From: Pholiota molesta
Lineage: Eukaryota > Basidiomycota > Agaricomycetes > Agaricales > Strophariaceae
Length of the DNA stretch: 64,000 bases
Direction: 5' to 3'
Assembly: GCA_014925825.1 (NCBI GenBank)
Contig: JACGCK010000029.1
Span: 124,001-188,000, forward strand
Of the stretch, positions 34,467 through 44,881 are shown in pieces. The first letter of the stretch is position 1; every line of letters starts with the position of its first letter. Both the position numbers and the translations under genes were made by a program. The notes beneath the pieces are model-generated. The model saw only the letters and a program-made list of their open reading frames with translations, made no database searches and had not been told where the DNA came from.

Positions 34467-36106
34467 ATGTCTCAAGCAGCCACCTCCTCCTCATCCACGT
34501 GCGTATGCCTCCAGTCTAACCTTATCTCTCCGAACCCCGTGTCCTGATGTCGAGTCATGCCCCCAAAACAGCCCCGCGCCTACCAACGAATCGTGGAAAG
34601 CAGGTCTCCGCCCACCCCCAAAAGACATCCGCCCCCAGACAGAAGATGTAACCGCGACGAAAGGCACCGAGTTTGAAGACATGTTCCTCAAGCGCGAGCT
34701 CCTCATGGGCATCTTCGAGGCCGGGTTCGAGAAGCCGTCCCCCATCCAAGAAGAAGCCATCCCCGTCGCCCTCGCCAAACGCGATATCCTCGCCCGCGCG
34801 AAGAACGGCACGGGAAAGACCGCCGCGTTCGTCATCCCGTCGCTGCAGCAGATCGATATCACCAGGAACAAGATCCAGGCCCTGCTCCTGGTCCCCACAC
34901 GCGAGCTTGCGCTGCAGACCTCCCAGGTGTGCAAGATTCTCGGAAAGCACATGGGCCTCCAGGTCATGGTGACCACTGGAGGCACCACCCTCAAAGACGA
35001 TATTTTGCGTCTGTCCGAAACCGTCCATGTCCTCGTCGGCACCCCTGGTCGTATCCTGGATTTGGCTGGCAAGGGAGTAGCAGATCTCAGTGAATGCCCC
35101 GTTTTCGTTATGGACGAGGCCGACAAACTTCTTTCGCCTGAATTCGCCCCTGTCATGGAGCAATTGCTCTCCTTCCTCCCCTCTGAACGTCAAGTAATGT
35201 TGTTCAGTGCCACTTTCCCAATGATTGTCAAAGACTTCAAGGTTTGTTGACATTCATTAAACTCTTCGAAAAATTTAATGCTCATGACCATTTAGGACAA
35301 GCACATGAAATCTCCTTATGAAATCAACCTTATGGACGAACTCACCCTCCGCGGTGTCACTCAATACTACGCCTACGTCGAAGAACGGCAGAAAGTCCAC
35401 TGCCTCAATACCCTCTTCTCCAAGGTACGTCCTCTCTCACTATTCTCCCCAAACCCCCCGCTCACACCCCCCTCCCCAGCTCCAAATTAATCAATCTATC
35501 ATCTTCTGTAATTCCACCAACCGCGTCGAGCTCCTCGCGAAGAAAGTGACCGAGCTCGGCTACTCCTGCTTCTACTCGCACGCGAAGATGCTGCAGTCGC
35601 ACCGGAACCGCGTCTTCCACGACTTCCGCAACGGCGTGTGCCGCAACCTCGTGTGCTCGGACCTGCTCACGCGCGGCATCGACATCCAGGCGGTGAACGT
35701 CGTCATCAACTTCGACTTCCCCAAGAACGCGGAGACGTACCTGCACCGCATCGGGCGCTCGGGGCGCTTCGGGCACCTGGGGCTCGCGATTAATCTGGTC
35801 ACGTATGAGGATAGGTTTAACCTGTATAAGATCGAGCAGGAGCTGGGGACGGAGATCCAGCCGATCCCGCCGACGATTGATAGGGGCTTGTATGTCGCGC
35901 CGAGCGGGGGCGAGGAGAGCGTGGTGCAGAGGCCCGCGCAGCAGGCGCAGATTCAGCAGCAACAACAACAACAGCAACAGCAGCAGCAGAGACAGCAGGC
36001 GGGCCCGAGTGGCGTGCCCGCCGCCCAGAGGAACGGGCATGCGCAGCAGCAGGTGCAATACCAGAATGGAGTCCCGGCGCAGCAACGCGCCCCTGTCTAC
36101 CGATGA
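34467..36106 (+). CDS. DHH1: ATP-dependent RNA helicase DHH1 (DDX6 family)
   Basis: Four exons (34467-34498, 34572-35241, 35296-35424, 35480-36106) give 485 aa. All DEAD-box motifs are present: Q-motif [13 protein letters not shown], Walker A AKNGTGKT (Lys93), [31 protein letters not shown], then [32 protein letters not shown] and [10 protein letters not shown]. This is the conserved activator of decapping and translational repressor found in P-bodies. The C-terminal extension is low complexity, with a Gln tract (35954-35998) followed by Gln/Ala/Gly/Pro, as expected of the P-body-promoting tail of this family. The first exon codes for only 10 residues plus a split codon. Confidence 0.97.
35954..35998 (+). 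repeat. CAG/CAA repeat encoding a polyglutamine tract in DHH1
   Basis: A run of mixed CAG and CAA codons is interrupted once by an Arg codon. Length polymorphism is likely. Confidence 0.9.
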
Positions 36107-36179
36107 GGGCTCGTGTAGCAGAGAGTGAGGCGGAGGGAGGAGAGCAGAGAGAGAGAGAGGAGGAAGAGAAGTAGGAGCG

Positions 36180-36182
<3 letters not shown>

Positions 36183-36213
<31 letters not shown>
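36183..36213. repeat. (GA)n microsatellite
   Basis: About 15 uninterrupted GA units about 75 bp after the DHH1 stop codon. Confidence 0.95.
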
Positions 36214-36216
<3 letters not shown>

Positions 36217-36692
36217 TACCGCCAGCGGCTGGTAGGAGATACAGGGCGGCGGAGGAGAACACGGGCGCCACGAGGCTGGCCTCAGCAGCAGGACTGGCGC
36301 CCACACTTGAACCCTTTCAGCAATCGCTGTTAAACCCATCACATCAACACACATTACCCCCACTTATACACCCCACACTTATGCCCGATAACAACCACCA
36401 ATCACGATCCGAGGCAAGACATGCCCCCGCTTGCCTTGTCCGCCTTTGAGCAACGAATGCCAAACGAATGCACCTGAAGACTGATTTTATAACTCATATT
36501 CCCTGTCGTCATTCCCCCACGCACGCACCAACCCATTCATCGTCCCTCAAACCCCGTCGCCGGCCCGGTGATGGGTACGCACATCTATCCCTTTTCACTT
36601 TTTCTTCGCCGGCGCCACTCAACTCGAGTGTGCTTACGTTCCTCGCCGTCAACCCATCCTTTTCCATCTCATAGCAATTCGCTGGATCGATG

Positions 36693-36721
36693 CCATCCAT
36701 CCATCCATCCATCCATCCATA
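36693..36721. repeat. (CCAT)n microsatellite
   Basis: About seven tandem CCAT units. Confidence 0.95.
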
Positions 36722-37384
36722 TATCATCCGTCCATCCGTCCACTCGTGCACCATTCCTCGTTCCGTCTTCATCTTCGTTCGTTCTTTTCGCCCCATCCTT
36801 GCCTTTCCCCTCACCCGACCCCCGACCTACCCGACCATCCCATTCCCCACCCCCATCCCCTTTTCCAGCGCGCAATCACCCCCGCTATGTTCCATCTCAC
36901 GACCGCCTGCCTGCGTCTACCTTAAATAATCTTCCTGCTATAACTCAACGCTATTGATATTGATAAAGGCCGCCCTCGCTGATTTGACCCACTGTATTTC
37001 TGTGTTTTTGATGACTGATGTGTTTTTCGTTTCCGTCCCCCTTTTTATTTCGTTACCTGTTGTTTTGGGCGCTGCGTTATTTTGTGCGGCGCGTGGTGTG
37101 GTGTGGTGGGGGTGGTTGTTGCTGTTGGTCATAGGAGGAGGGGGAGGAGTGTTGGATGGAAATTGGAATGGAGAGGAGTGTGGGGGAGAGCAAAGAATGG
37201 CGGAGTGCTGGAGGAGATGGAGGGCAAGGTGGGAGATGCATAAATAAATGAGAGGTGTTCGTTGAAGTTGATTTCGCTGGGTATTAGTTCTTTTGTCAAG
37301 CTAGAGAAGTAATCGTAGCGAATAATCTTTGTCCTCTTGATTGCGAGCGTGTCGCCAGTGCATGAATTAGAGTTATGCATATGA

Positions 37385-37631
37385 GTTACGTAGCAGTGCC
37401 TGCGCCCAGCATTTTTCAAGGGCGTTGCTTCGACGTCGGGTACCTCTGTGGAACCTTGGATCTCCGAGTCGAACTCGAATGGGGCTGCTTCGTTTCCGGC
37501 ATCGGTGATGCTGTAAGTAGCTGGCACCTGCGTTGTGGAGGTCGGTGTTTTCCTCGCGGAAGGAGGGAGACCCACAGAACACCAGTCGCCGTAATAACGA
37601 TGAATGCGGTGATTAATTTGGGGAAATGCAC
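37385..37631 (-). pseudogene. Broken duplicate of the secreted Cys-rich protein gene at 41132-41575
   Basis: The minus strand reads HFPKLITAFIVITATGVL, then SPSFREENTDLHNAGASY, then AGNEAAPFEFDSEIQG, matching the intact gene's HFSKLITTFIVITAAGVL, SPSFREENTDLRNAGASY and AGNDAAPFDSEIQG in order. The start codon has become GTG, the three segments lie in different frames, and the Cys/Arg-rich C terminus is missing beyond GRRHCY. The similarity continues into the 5' flank as far as about 37915 (matching about 41870), so the unit duplicated was at least 500 bp. The copy cannot encode the secreted protein. Confidence 0.8.
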
Positions 37632-37939
37632 AACGTCCTCAAGTGTCCTGAGAAATAGGAATCTGCCGCTCATAAGTGTATGCACGATGTCCTATCGAGA
37701 AACATACCGATTGCACAGAACTTTGGGTGATAGAGTTAACCCAATAGGAGTTTATCATGTTGTTTATGCTCTCGCTCGTCATTATATCTGTTCAAAAGGA
37801 CGAACACGCATAGGGGTTACACGTATATGCGCTGAAGCATGCAAGCACTCTTACTGAGGTCAAAATTTATGGTTGAACAGTTCAATGTAACAGTTTCCAG
37901 GATACATGACAGTATTCACCAGGAGCTTAGCATCTTGTA

Positions 37940-39079
37940 TGGCTGTCCAAGTGGGGAAATATTCCGCGCAAAAACATTTAGTCAATTTGCCTCTGCGCAA
38001 ACCTTTTCTTCCCTCCGCGGACATTTATTTTTCTATCGCACTCACTTTTTCGTGTCCGCATTAAAATATTTGGCTGCGCGCAAACATTTATTAGGTCCGC
38101 ACAAGAATATTTCGCCTCCGCATAAAAACAAACCCCTCCGCATGAAAACACTTCACTGCGCACAAAAATACTTCAGTGCGCGCAAACATTTCTCTAGTGC
38201 GCGCACACATTTTTCAACGCGCAGATTTTTAGGACCCTTTACCTATTTGGGACTGCCGAAATGCCATGATTATCTAATTGATCATCAAACGGCTTCGCTT
38301 GCCGTCAGCCGAGCGGACGTTGAATTCACTGGTGACATCATCCGAGTCCTCTGATGCTCGAGACGCTCGAGACGACGGAAAGGCAAACAACATGGAGAAT
38401 TCTAATTGAGATGAGTGTCCAGATAAGACGGTGTTGCTGTTCATAGAATCTTCAGCAGAAAATATGTTGTAGTGATGCAAGGAGAAGTGCTTGTGCCAAG
38501 CTTGTGCCAAGCTTGTGTCAAGGCATTGGCAATGCCAAAGCCAGAAGATGGTTGCTGCAAGATGCTCAGAACAGCTTGATTGAAGTAGATGCATATATCT
38601 AGCTCAGAGTCCTTTTTTAATCTATTTATCGACTACATTGTACACGTTGCGCTTGGTTGGGCACTTGAGCGCCTTGAATTGTGATTCAACGTCCGCTTTG
38701 GTCCGCTCGGCTCACGGCAAGTGAAGCCGTTTGATGATCAATTAGATAATCATGGCATTTCGGCAGTCCCAAATAGGTAAAGGGTCCTGAAAATCTGCGC
38801 ACTCAAAAATGTGTGCGCGCACCGAAGAAATGTTGGCGCGCACTGAGATGTTTTCATGCGGACTGATTTGTTTTCATGCAGACTGGTTTGTTTTTATGCG
38901 GAGGCGAAATATTTATGTGCGGACCTAATAAATGTTTGCGCGCAGCCAAATATTTTAATGCGGACACGAAAAAGTGAGTGCAACAGATAAATAAATGTCC
39001 GCGGAGTGAAGAAAAGGTTTGCGCAGAGGCAAATTGACTAAATGTTTTTGCGCGGAATATTTCCCCACTTGGACAGCCA
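37940..39079. mobile_element. 1.14-kb foldback element with about 390-bp inverted arms made of 20-bp units
   Basis: The left arm (37940-38325) and right arm (38683-39079) are inverted copies, about nine bases in ten identical by eye. Outer ends read TGGCTGTCCAAGTGGGG and are flanked by TA on both sides (37938-37939 and 39080-39081), consistent with a TA target duplication. Each arm contains about a dozen degenerate units 20-21 bp long, beginning TCCGCA or TGCGCGCA followed by an A-rich run and ATTT. The inner 130 bp of each arm (around GATTATCTAATTGATCATC) is non-repetitive. The 360-bp centre has no transposase. It is a non-autonomous DNA transposon of foldback type, probably Tc1/mariner-mobilised if TA is the true target site. 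Confidence 0.85.
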
Positions 39080-39081
39080 TA

Positions 39082-39843
39082 ATCTTGGCTTAGTGAGAAC
39101 AGCTCAACTGGACCTTCGAATTGGGGAACTTTCTATCCATAGAAATAACATTCCTCCTGGAAACTTGCGATCGACATACTAAATCCCTAGACAGTTGAAT
39201 TTTTAGTACTGTTTTCCACAATTTCTCGGTGATAAGTATCCAGAGTTGTGGAAGCGACAAAAAGAAGAGAGAGAAAAACGAATGCGGGAACGAAAACGGT
39301 TGAATCTTCTCCAGATGGCTCAATGCTCAAAAAGAAATTGGGCATCGTTGGATACCAAGCGACCAAGGCAGCTAATCTAATTTTAGGGAATAGATGCGAC
39401 TTTGCTTAGGAGTGCATGCGATGTCTGGCAACATGGGTACTTACACTTACAAGATATTGTATGAGAATCATGAGAATCACGGGCATTATTTGCCGCTTGT
39501 GGGCTGAGCGCTGAGCTTGAGGCTCCCAGAAATCGGCAGACAGCTGAATCCTGATGTTGTTGAGTATATAGTGGCGGGCGTCTATCAAGTCAGTGGCATA
39601 CTTAATATGCACAATCTCATCTCGGGCGCTGTCGTCTGCATCTACTACAGCCGCTTTTCGGCTTTCGACGGGGCGAAAGAGAAAGGCTGTCGAATTAAAA
39701 ATTTCTAGCTGATCGAGCAGCCCACGAATGTGCCGTAACTTTAACGAAGTATGGGTAAATCCAAACGGTCCAGCGTAGATTTGAGGGGTCCAGCCTTCTC
39801 GCCTGGGTTATATTTTTCCGCAGTGTTCTCACTGCCAGTTTGC
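39082..39843. other. Upstream region of the small secreted protein gene
   Basis: No gene. A stretch at 39474-39501 recurs inverted at 61904-61931, upstream of a decayed paralogue of the following gene, showing that promoter-proximal sequence was duplicated with it. Confidence 0.5.
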
Positions 39844-39850
39844 TATAAAG
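39844..39850 (+). promoter_or_regulatory. TATA box candidate
   Basis: TATAAAG 76 bp before the ATG at 39926. Confidence 0.45.
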
Positions 39851-39925
39851 CAAGGACTTTATTTTCCCAAGTCCTAGATTTACGAAGACCTTCCATACCT
39901 TTTGCCCATTTCGAACCCTCTCATA

Positions 39926-40444
39926 ATGAAATATTTCTCCTCATCGATCTTAGTGGCCGCCGCTATGGCGACGAGTACGAACACATTGTAAGTAATATTT
40001 CCCAGTGAATCCCAAGCAGTCAATCCGATGTTTCTCGTGCGAGCTAACCTCTGCTACTATACGTCTAGTTTTGCGTCGTCTGCCACAATCAGGCGCACCG
40101 TAGAATCCAGCAACCTCACGGTTATCTCCAGCACCGCTGTTGCTAATTCTACCTCCTCCCCGTACCACACTAATGCGCTTGGGGCGGTGACCACGGTCTT
40201 TCCCTCCTCCAGCTACACCAGCGCGCTCCCCATCGGCAGCGTCATTGGCAATTACGACAATTTACCTGGTGTAAAATCTACTGGGAGCACCGTCGCTGGC
40301 AATGCATCAGTGACGTCGGTGGGGTTGAACGGCGCGGACAACGCTCAGGACGCTTTGGCGAACGGGCAGGCACCATCGAGTGCGGTTCAAGTTGTAGGCA
40401 AAAGGGGTGGTTGTGGGTGTGATCTTCCCGCTGGTTGCTGCTGA
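39926..40444 (+). CDS. Small secreted Ser/Thr-rich protein with out-of-frame hydrophobic tail
   Basis: Two exons (39926-39987, 40069-40444) give 145 aa. An N-terminal signal-like segment (MKYFSSSILVAAAMATSTNT) is followed by a Ser/Thr/Val-rich region with several N-glycosylation sequons (SNLT, ANST, GNAS). As read, the protein ends KRGGCGCDLPAGCC. One base away, in the +1 frame, the same DNA encodes a hydrophobic run (GVVVGVIFPLVAAEAGLALV) ending in AF-stop, exactly what a GPI signal should look like. The A4G4 run at about 40398 is a likely slippage site. So either this allele has lost its GPI tail through a one-base change, or the sequence has an indel there. It is related to the gene at 59723-60411 and the relic at 61293-61610. 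Confidence 0.62.
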
Positions 40445-41131
40445 GGCTGGTCTTGCACTTGTCGCATTCTAACTTGGAATAATGTGTGATAGTACTTCGA
40501 GTCAATTGAAATGGATATTGTCTCGAAAACACAACGAAAACAATTTCTTTCAACTCTTTAACGAGAGAGAGATAAATCAGTCGGAATAAGTAGCGGGATG
40601 TCAAGATACGAAAGCACGGTGGCTAATGCGCGTGAGAAAGAGGACGTCAATGGAAGTCTAGGACGGGGAAATAGATGTCTTTGCCCAGCTTGGAGTCTGA
40701 ATTTCCCCGGCGCTTAAAATTGGGCGCCGCCTGCTATTATTGGAACAGCCCAGAGCCGAAGAAGCACATTTCTAATTCGGCCAAGATTCTCTATACATGG
40801 TAAGCGCTAAGCACCCATTCAGATTGGAAGTCGAAACCGAGATAACACTATGGACCAATTCAAACTGTTTGGAAAGAGGTTTGATACTCAATGCAAGTTC
40901 GGCGTCAGTCTTACGCCAGCAATTCACTTCAATCAGTTCTCTCTGACATTCATGCATTCCATTCCATGTTGATTGTCCTACATATTATAAGATCCAACAG
41001 AACGTTGGATGACAATGCGTTTACTGTACATCAGCGATCCATAAATTTACTACCATAAATTTGTACAGTACATACACACACCTACTGAAAAGATTCAACG
41101 AGGAACGTCAACGTTCAACTTCTGTACTAGC
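40445..41131. other. Intergenic, no gene recognised
   Basis: This holds the 3' flanks of the converging genes at 39926 and 41132. It has no supported open frame. Confidence 0.5.
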
Positions 41132-41575
41132 CTACTGCTCATCGAGCCCATCAGTTTCGCGCTGACCATCCTGGCCAGGTCCATCAACTGTGTCTCCCGA
41201 GTCGGTTAGCCAATGCCTCCCGTAGCGTCGGTGGCGGCAGCACACAGCACGGATACTCCAGAACGCGCAGTGCCTATAGGCCACTGCGTGATAGCCCCTC
41301 GGGCACCGCCTGTGGAAGGTGACGCGGCTGAGGCAGCGCCCTAGGTAGCAGCGCCTACGCTGAGCCGCTTCCAAGGACGTCTCCTCGACCTCAGGTACCT
41401 CTGAGAAACCTTGGATCTCAGAGTCGAATGGGGCTGCGTCGTTTCCTGCATTGGCGCTGCTGTAGCTGGCGCCTGCGTTGCGGAGGTCGGTGTTTTCCTC
41501 GCGGAAGGAAGGAGATGCCAGGACGCCAGCCGCCGTAATGACGATGAATGTGGTGATCAATTTGGAGAAATGCAT
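41132..41575 (-). CDS. Secreted Cys/Arg-rich small protein
   Basis: A single-exon frame of 147 aa from ATG 41575. The signal peptide is clear (KLITTFIVITAAGVLASPS, cleavage near residue 20). An acidic propeptide-like section (EIQGFSEVPEVEETSLEA) ends at a tribasic RRR, a plausible Kex2-type cleavage site, and a basic segment with seven cysteines follows (RCYLGRCL, RRCPRGYH, HCAFW, VCCRHRR). This prepro layout would release a small, disulphide-rich basic peptide. Role unknown; small secreted proteins of this kind include effectors and defence-like peptides, but no family is recognised. A broken duplicate lies 4 kb away. The Gly/Asp/Gln-rich last 30 residues could be read-through of a missed intron. 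Confidence 0.6.
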   Translation of the reverse strand: MHFSKLITTFIVITAAGVLASPSFREENTDLRNAGASYSSANAGNDAAPFDSEIQGFSEVPEVEETSLEAAQRRRCYLGRCLSRVTFHRRCPRGYHAVAYRHCAFWSIRAVCCRHRRYGRHWLTDSGDTVDGPGQDGQRETDGLDEQ

Positions 41576-42403
41576 AACGTCCTCAAGTGTCCTAAGAGAT
41601 ATGAATCTGTCTTGCATGAGTGTATGTATGTATAATATCCTATCGACAAACATACCGATTGTATACAACTTGGGGTGACGGAGTCGACTCAATAGGAATC
41701 TATCGTGATGTTTATACCCTCGCTCGTCATTTTGTCTGTTCAAAAGATGGATAGGGGTTACATGTATATGCGGCATGTTATAGCGTGCAAGCACTCTTAC
41801 TGAGGTTAAAATCCATGGTTGAACAGTTTCAATGTGACAGTTTCTGGCATGCATTCAAATATACAGTAACTACGTCATATATAGAGCCCTAAGCTGTCAA
41901 GATTACATGTAGCACGATGGGAAGTGACGAAAGAAGGCGCCGACCTTTGGGAGCTACCCGTTTGTCCCAATAATATGGCATCGGGCCTGCCATCGCACGC
42001 CCTTGAGCATTTATCTGATGTCATTGGCGCTTATCACGGCAGCGAGTCGACCAAAACCAAATTCGGTTATTATCAGGTATTTCTAATGCCATTTTTTGAG
42101 CAAAGAGAAAGAAATTACTATCGAGTACCATTATGATATATCGTGTTGTGCAGAGATAACATTCCTATCGATACAAATTATCCTTCCTGTACATAACAAC
42201 TCCCAACAGTCTCAACATGCACCCAGTCCCTCAAATGAACACGCACGCTCTAGCATGCATGCATAGGTCCAATGGCTCTAGGGCAACAACGCCACATCGA
42301 GGCCAAATTTTTGTTTTTGAAGTTCACTCCCCTCTTTCTATCATCTGTCATGTCGAATTCGTCGATCTAATTCTTTTAGCGTAATGTCATCTCGAGTCTT
42401 TTG
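41576..42403. other. Upstream of the Cys-rich gene plus a coding-like fragment
   Basis: The first 300 bp are the duplicated upstream flank shared with 37632-37915. On the plus strand about 41930-42080 there is a protein-like stretch (LWELPVCPNNMASGLPSHAL, then IGAYHGSESTKTKFGYYQ) without an identifiable start, splice or family. It may be a remnant exon. Confidence 0.4.
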
Positions 42404-44881
42404 TTATCGTGTGAGCGAGTTCCGTGCGCGCATGCCTTCCCCTTTGTAGTATATCCATATTGGGAACGGAAAGCCCAGGACGATTGCGATCCCAGCAAGT
42501 AACTGCGCATTACGAGTGAGCCCTTACTTGAGGACGTAAGATATGGAGTATACTCACAGTATTTCCACCCCCTTGTCCCAGGGCGTCATACATTTGCTTT
42601 CCGAATAGAGGAAATGCAAATCCTAGCATCGAGCGGAACACCTGTGGAAAAGATTGGTTGGTAAATCCGTTGCAAGATGACATGAAAGGCCTCACTGATG
42701 CTGCCGAGATCGCACTTGCAGCGTATGTGAAGGCATCGATCAGATATAATTGAATAGGAAGGCTGTTGATAACAATTCGTTAGTGGTATGTATACCTAGC
42801 GTTATTGATCAGACGTACTAAGTGGTCATCATGGCTAGACGAACGCAGGCAAGAATAAGTTTTCGAGGGCCCAAGCATCTATTATGGCAGGTAACGCACC
42901 AAATCCGAATATTCCAGAACCAATGATAGGCATGATCCAGTGTATTTTTGCTTGCGCCGACCATCCGAACCATCTAGAAAGCGAGAATTATGTGTAAGTC
43001 CAAATGTTGAAAAGACCCGTGGCACGTAGCTTACAGGAGTCCAATCGGGACGAAGAGAGAGCCAATAAACAAAGCCGGAATACGCATTTCCGGTTTACCC
43101 TTCCCACCGTTTCTATCCGCCAGCTAGAACAAAAATCCAAACAATGTCAAGAACTGCATACAAGTATGCGTAGGAAAAATGCCTACCGCTTTGTATAGCT
43201 GGTCGGCGAATTTGGCGCCAAAGAGCGTCGCTATAATGAAGCCTAACCCCAAGCCGAGGTAAGTGAGCCCTCCAACGCCAGGTCCAAAGCCATACGTTTC
43301 ACTGAAGAACGCTACATTGCACCGAAGTCAGCTGGACGAATCGTCAAGAGCTAAATCAGGTGTGAACAGTAACTCACTGGCAAATGTCGAGAACATCAGA
43401 TAGTAAATTCCTATTAAGAACAAAGGTCATCAGATACTGCCATCGGACGACATCGGGGGAAATTATGCGGATGCGGAATACAGAAGGAAAGACTAACCAT
43501 ACATGCTATTCGCCGCTGACATCAGTAACGGCACCGCTGATAAGATATGTACAAAGTATGCTTACAAGGCCATGAAAGCACTCAAAATGAAGCAGATAAA
43601 ACTTCGGCATAGTAGGACGATAGGCCTCGTGAGATTGACGTATAGCAAGTAGAATTTGCTACCGTGTGCTTGAATGAGTGCGGGGTGGGCTCGGGCTGCA
43701 GCTTCGGGATCCGCGGACTTTCGTTGCCGTCGTAGTCGTAACACCGGTCCGTATGTCTCACGTAGCAGGGGTAGTCCTACTAAACTCGCCACAGCACACG
43801 TAACTGGAGAAGGATGATTGATACGATAATCAGATATTAGAAGCAGCGACAGTACTTACTAGCGATGACAATGAAGACCCATTTGATGCCAACCGCTTGC
43901 GTCACGAACCCCCCAGCAATAGGACCCAGCGCCGGTCCTGGAAACGGTGTTGGTGAGACGGATGGAGTGTAGGCGGTATGAGGGGGAACTTACCGAGCAA
44001 AGGCCCAATGCTGAATAGCGCCATAGCGGATGCACGGTCGCGTTCTGAGAATAGATCGCTTACGACCCCTCCACCAATAGCGATTGGCGCACTCCCGGAA
44101 AATCCAGCTAGGATTTTGCGTTAGATCGGACATGACACGGACCAGATTTGAAAGGAACGAGGCCCCACTGAGAAAACGGAAGGCGAGTAGCGAGCCTACG
44201 GTCGGTGACCACGCGCATCCCAAGCTGAACGCTAAAGTGAAGAAATTGGCAATGTGCAAAACCTTGGTGAGGTTAACGCGGATCGTTCAGCACATCTTGC
44301 AGAAAATTGGCTTACCCACTTCCGCCCATACATTTCTGATAAAGGGGCGAGAACCAGCGGCTGAGCAGACGTTTAATCAGTGATTCATACGTGTATGACC
44401 AGCGATAAGGACGTACTGCAAGAGCAAATGAGACAAGGAATATACTCAGTGTCAAAGCGGTTACAGTCGAATTCGTGATATGGTATTTCTCGGCCACCTC
44501 TGGTAAACCTGGCGCCATCATAGAGCTGGCAAGCGGCGGGAGCAGCGTGTAGAACGATACCTACAAACTTCATTCGATACAGCGGAGATATTCAGAGGGA
44601 ACTGGACGTACAACGAGCATTGAAACCCATTTTCTCAAGGCAGGCCAGTTCCTCGCATTTTCGGGATCGTTCTCCCAGTCGTCTTCTGCGTCCTCTATCG
44701 CCTCCTCTTTCTTGTCTTCGGGGATGGCTGACTCCTCGTGGCTGGGTAAAACGTGGGTCGTCACCTCTGAGCTATCGTCGACATCCGTAGCGCCTTGCGA
44801 AACTGTGGACATGGAGACAGAACCATGTTTCGCGTCGGCGACGATCTCAAGCGTGGCGGCGGTCTCTGTCTTGTCGGCCAT
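42404..44881 (-). CDS. MFS drug:H+ antiporter (DHA1-type) transporter
   Basis: Sixteen exons give 525 aa: 44881-44612, 44560-44417, 44360-44316, 44262-44169, 44107-43994, 43937-43860, 43803-43566, 43505-43498, 43410-43378, 43311-43187, 43123-43035, 42973-42900, 42834-42819, 42762-42696, 42641-42558 and 42502-42404. An acidic N terminus (EDAEDDWENDPENARNW) precedes twelve TM helices. Landmarks are APLSEMYGRKW (motif A), RFL-TGFSGSAPIAIGGG (TM5 motif), GPIAGGFVTQ, the loop before TM7 ending KFYLLYVNLTRPIVLL, and YLPIQLYLIDAFTYAASA near TM10-11. Relatives export drugs, polyamines or secondary metabolites from the plasma membrane. Two micro-exons (8 and 16 nt) are needed to keep these conserved segments continuous. 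It lies near oxidoreductase genes, but joint function is unproven. Confidence 0.88.

Larger units (their letters stand above)
36107..37384. other. DHH1 3' flank, low-complexity, no gene
   Basis: Purine-rich then pyrimidine-rich sequence. It contains a (GA)n microsatellite (36183-36213) and a (CCAT)n microsatellite (36693-36721). The long stop-free frames here are by-products of skewed composition. Confidence 0.6.

Noticed and set aside
36109..36900. Stop-free frames on both strands after DHH1
   Set aside because: They arise from GA, CCAT and C-rich low-complexity sequence, not coding selection.
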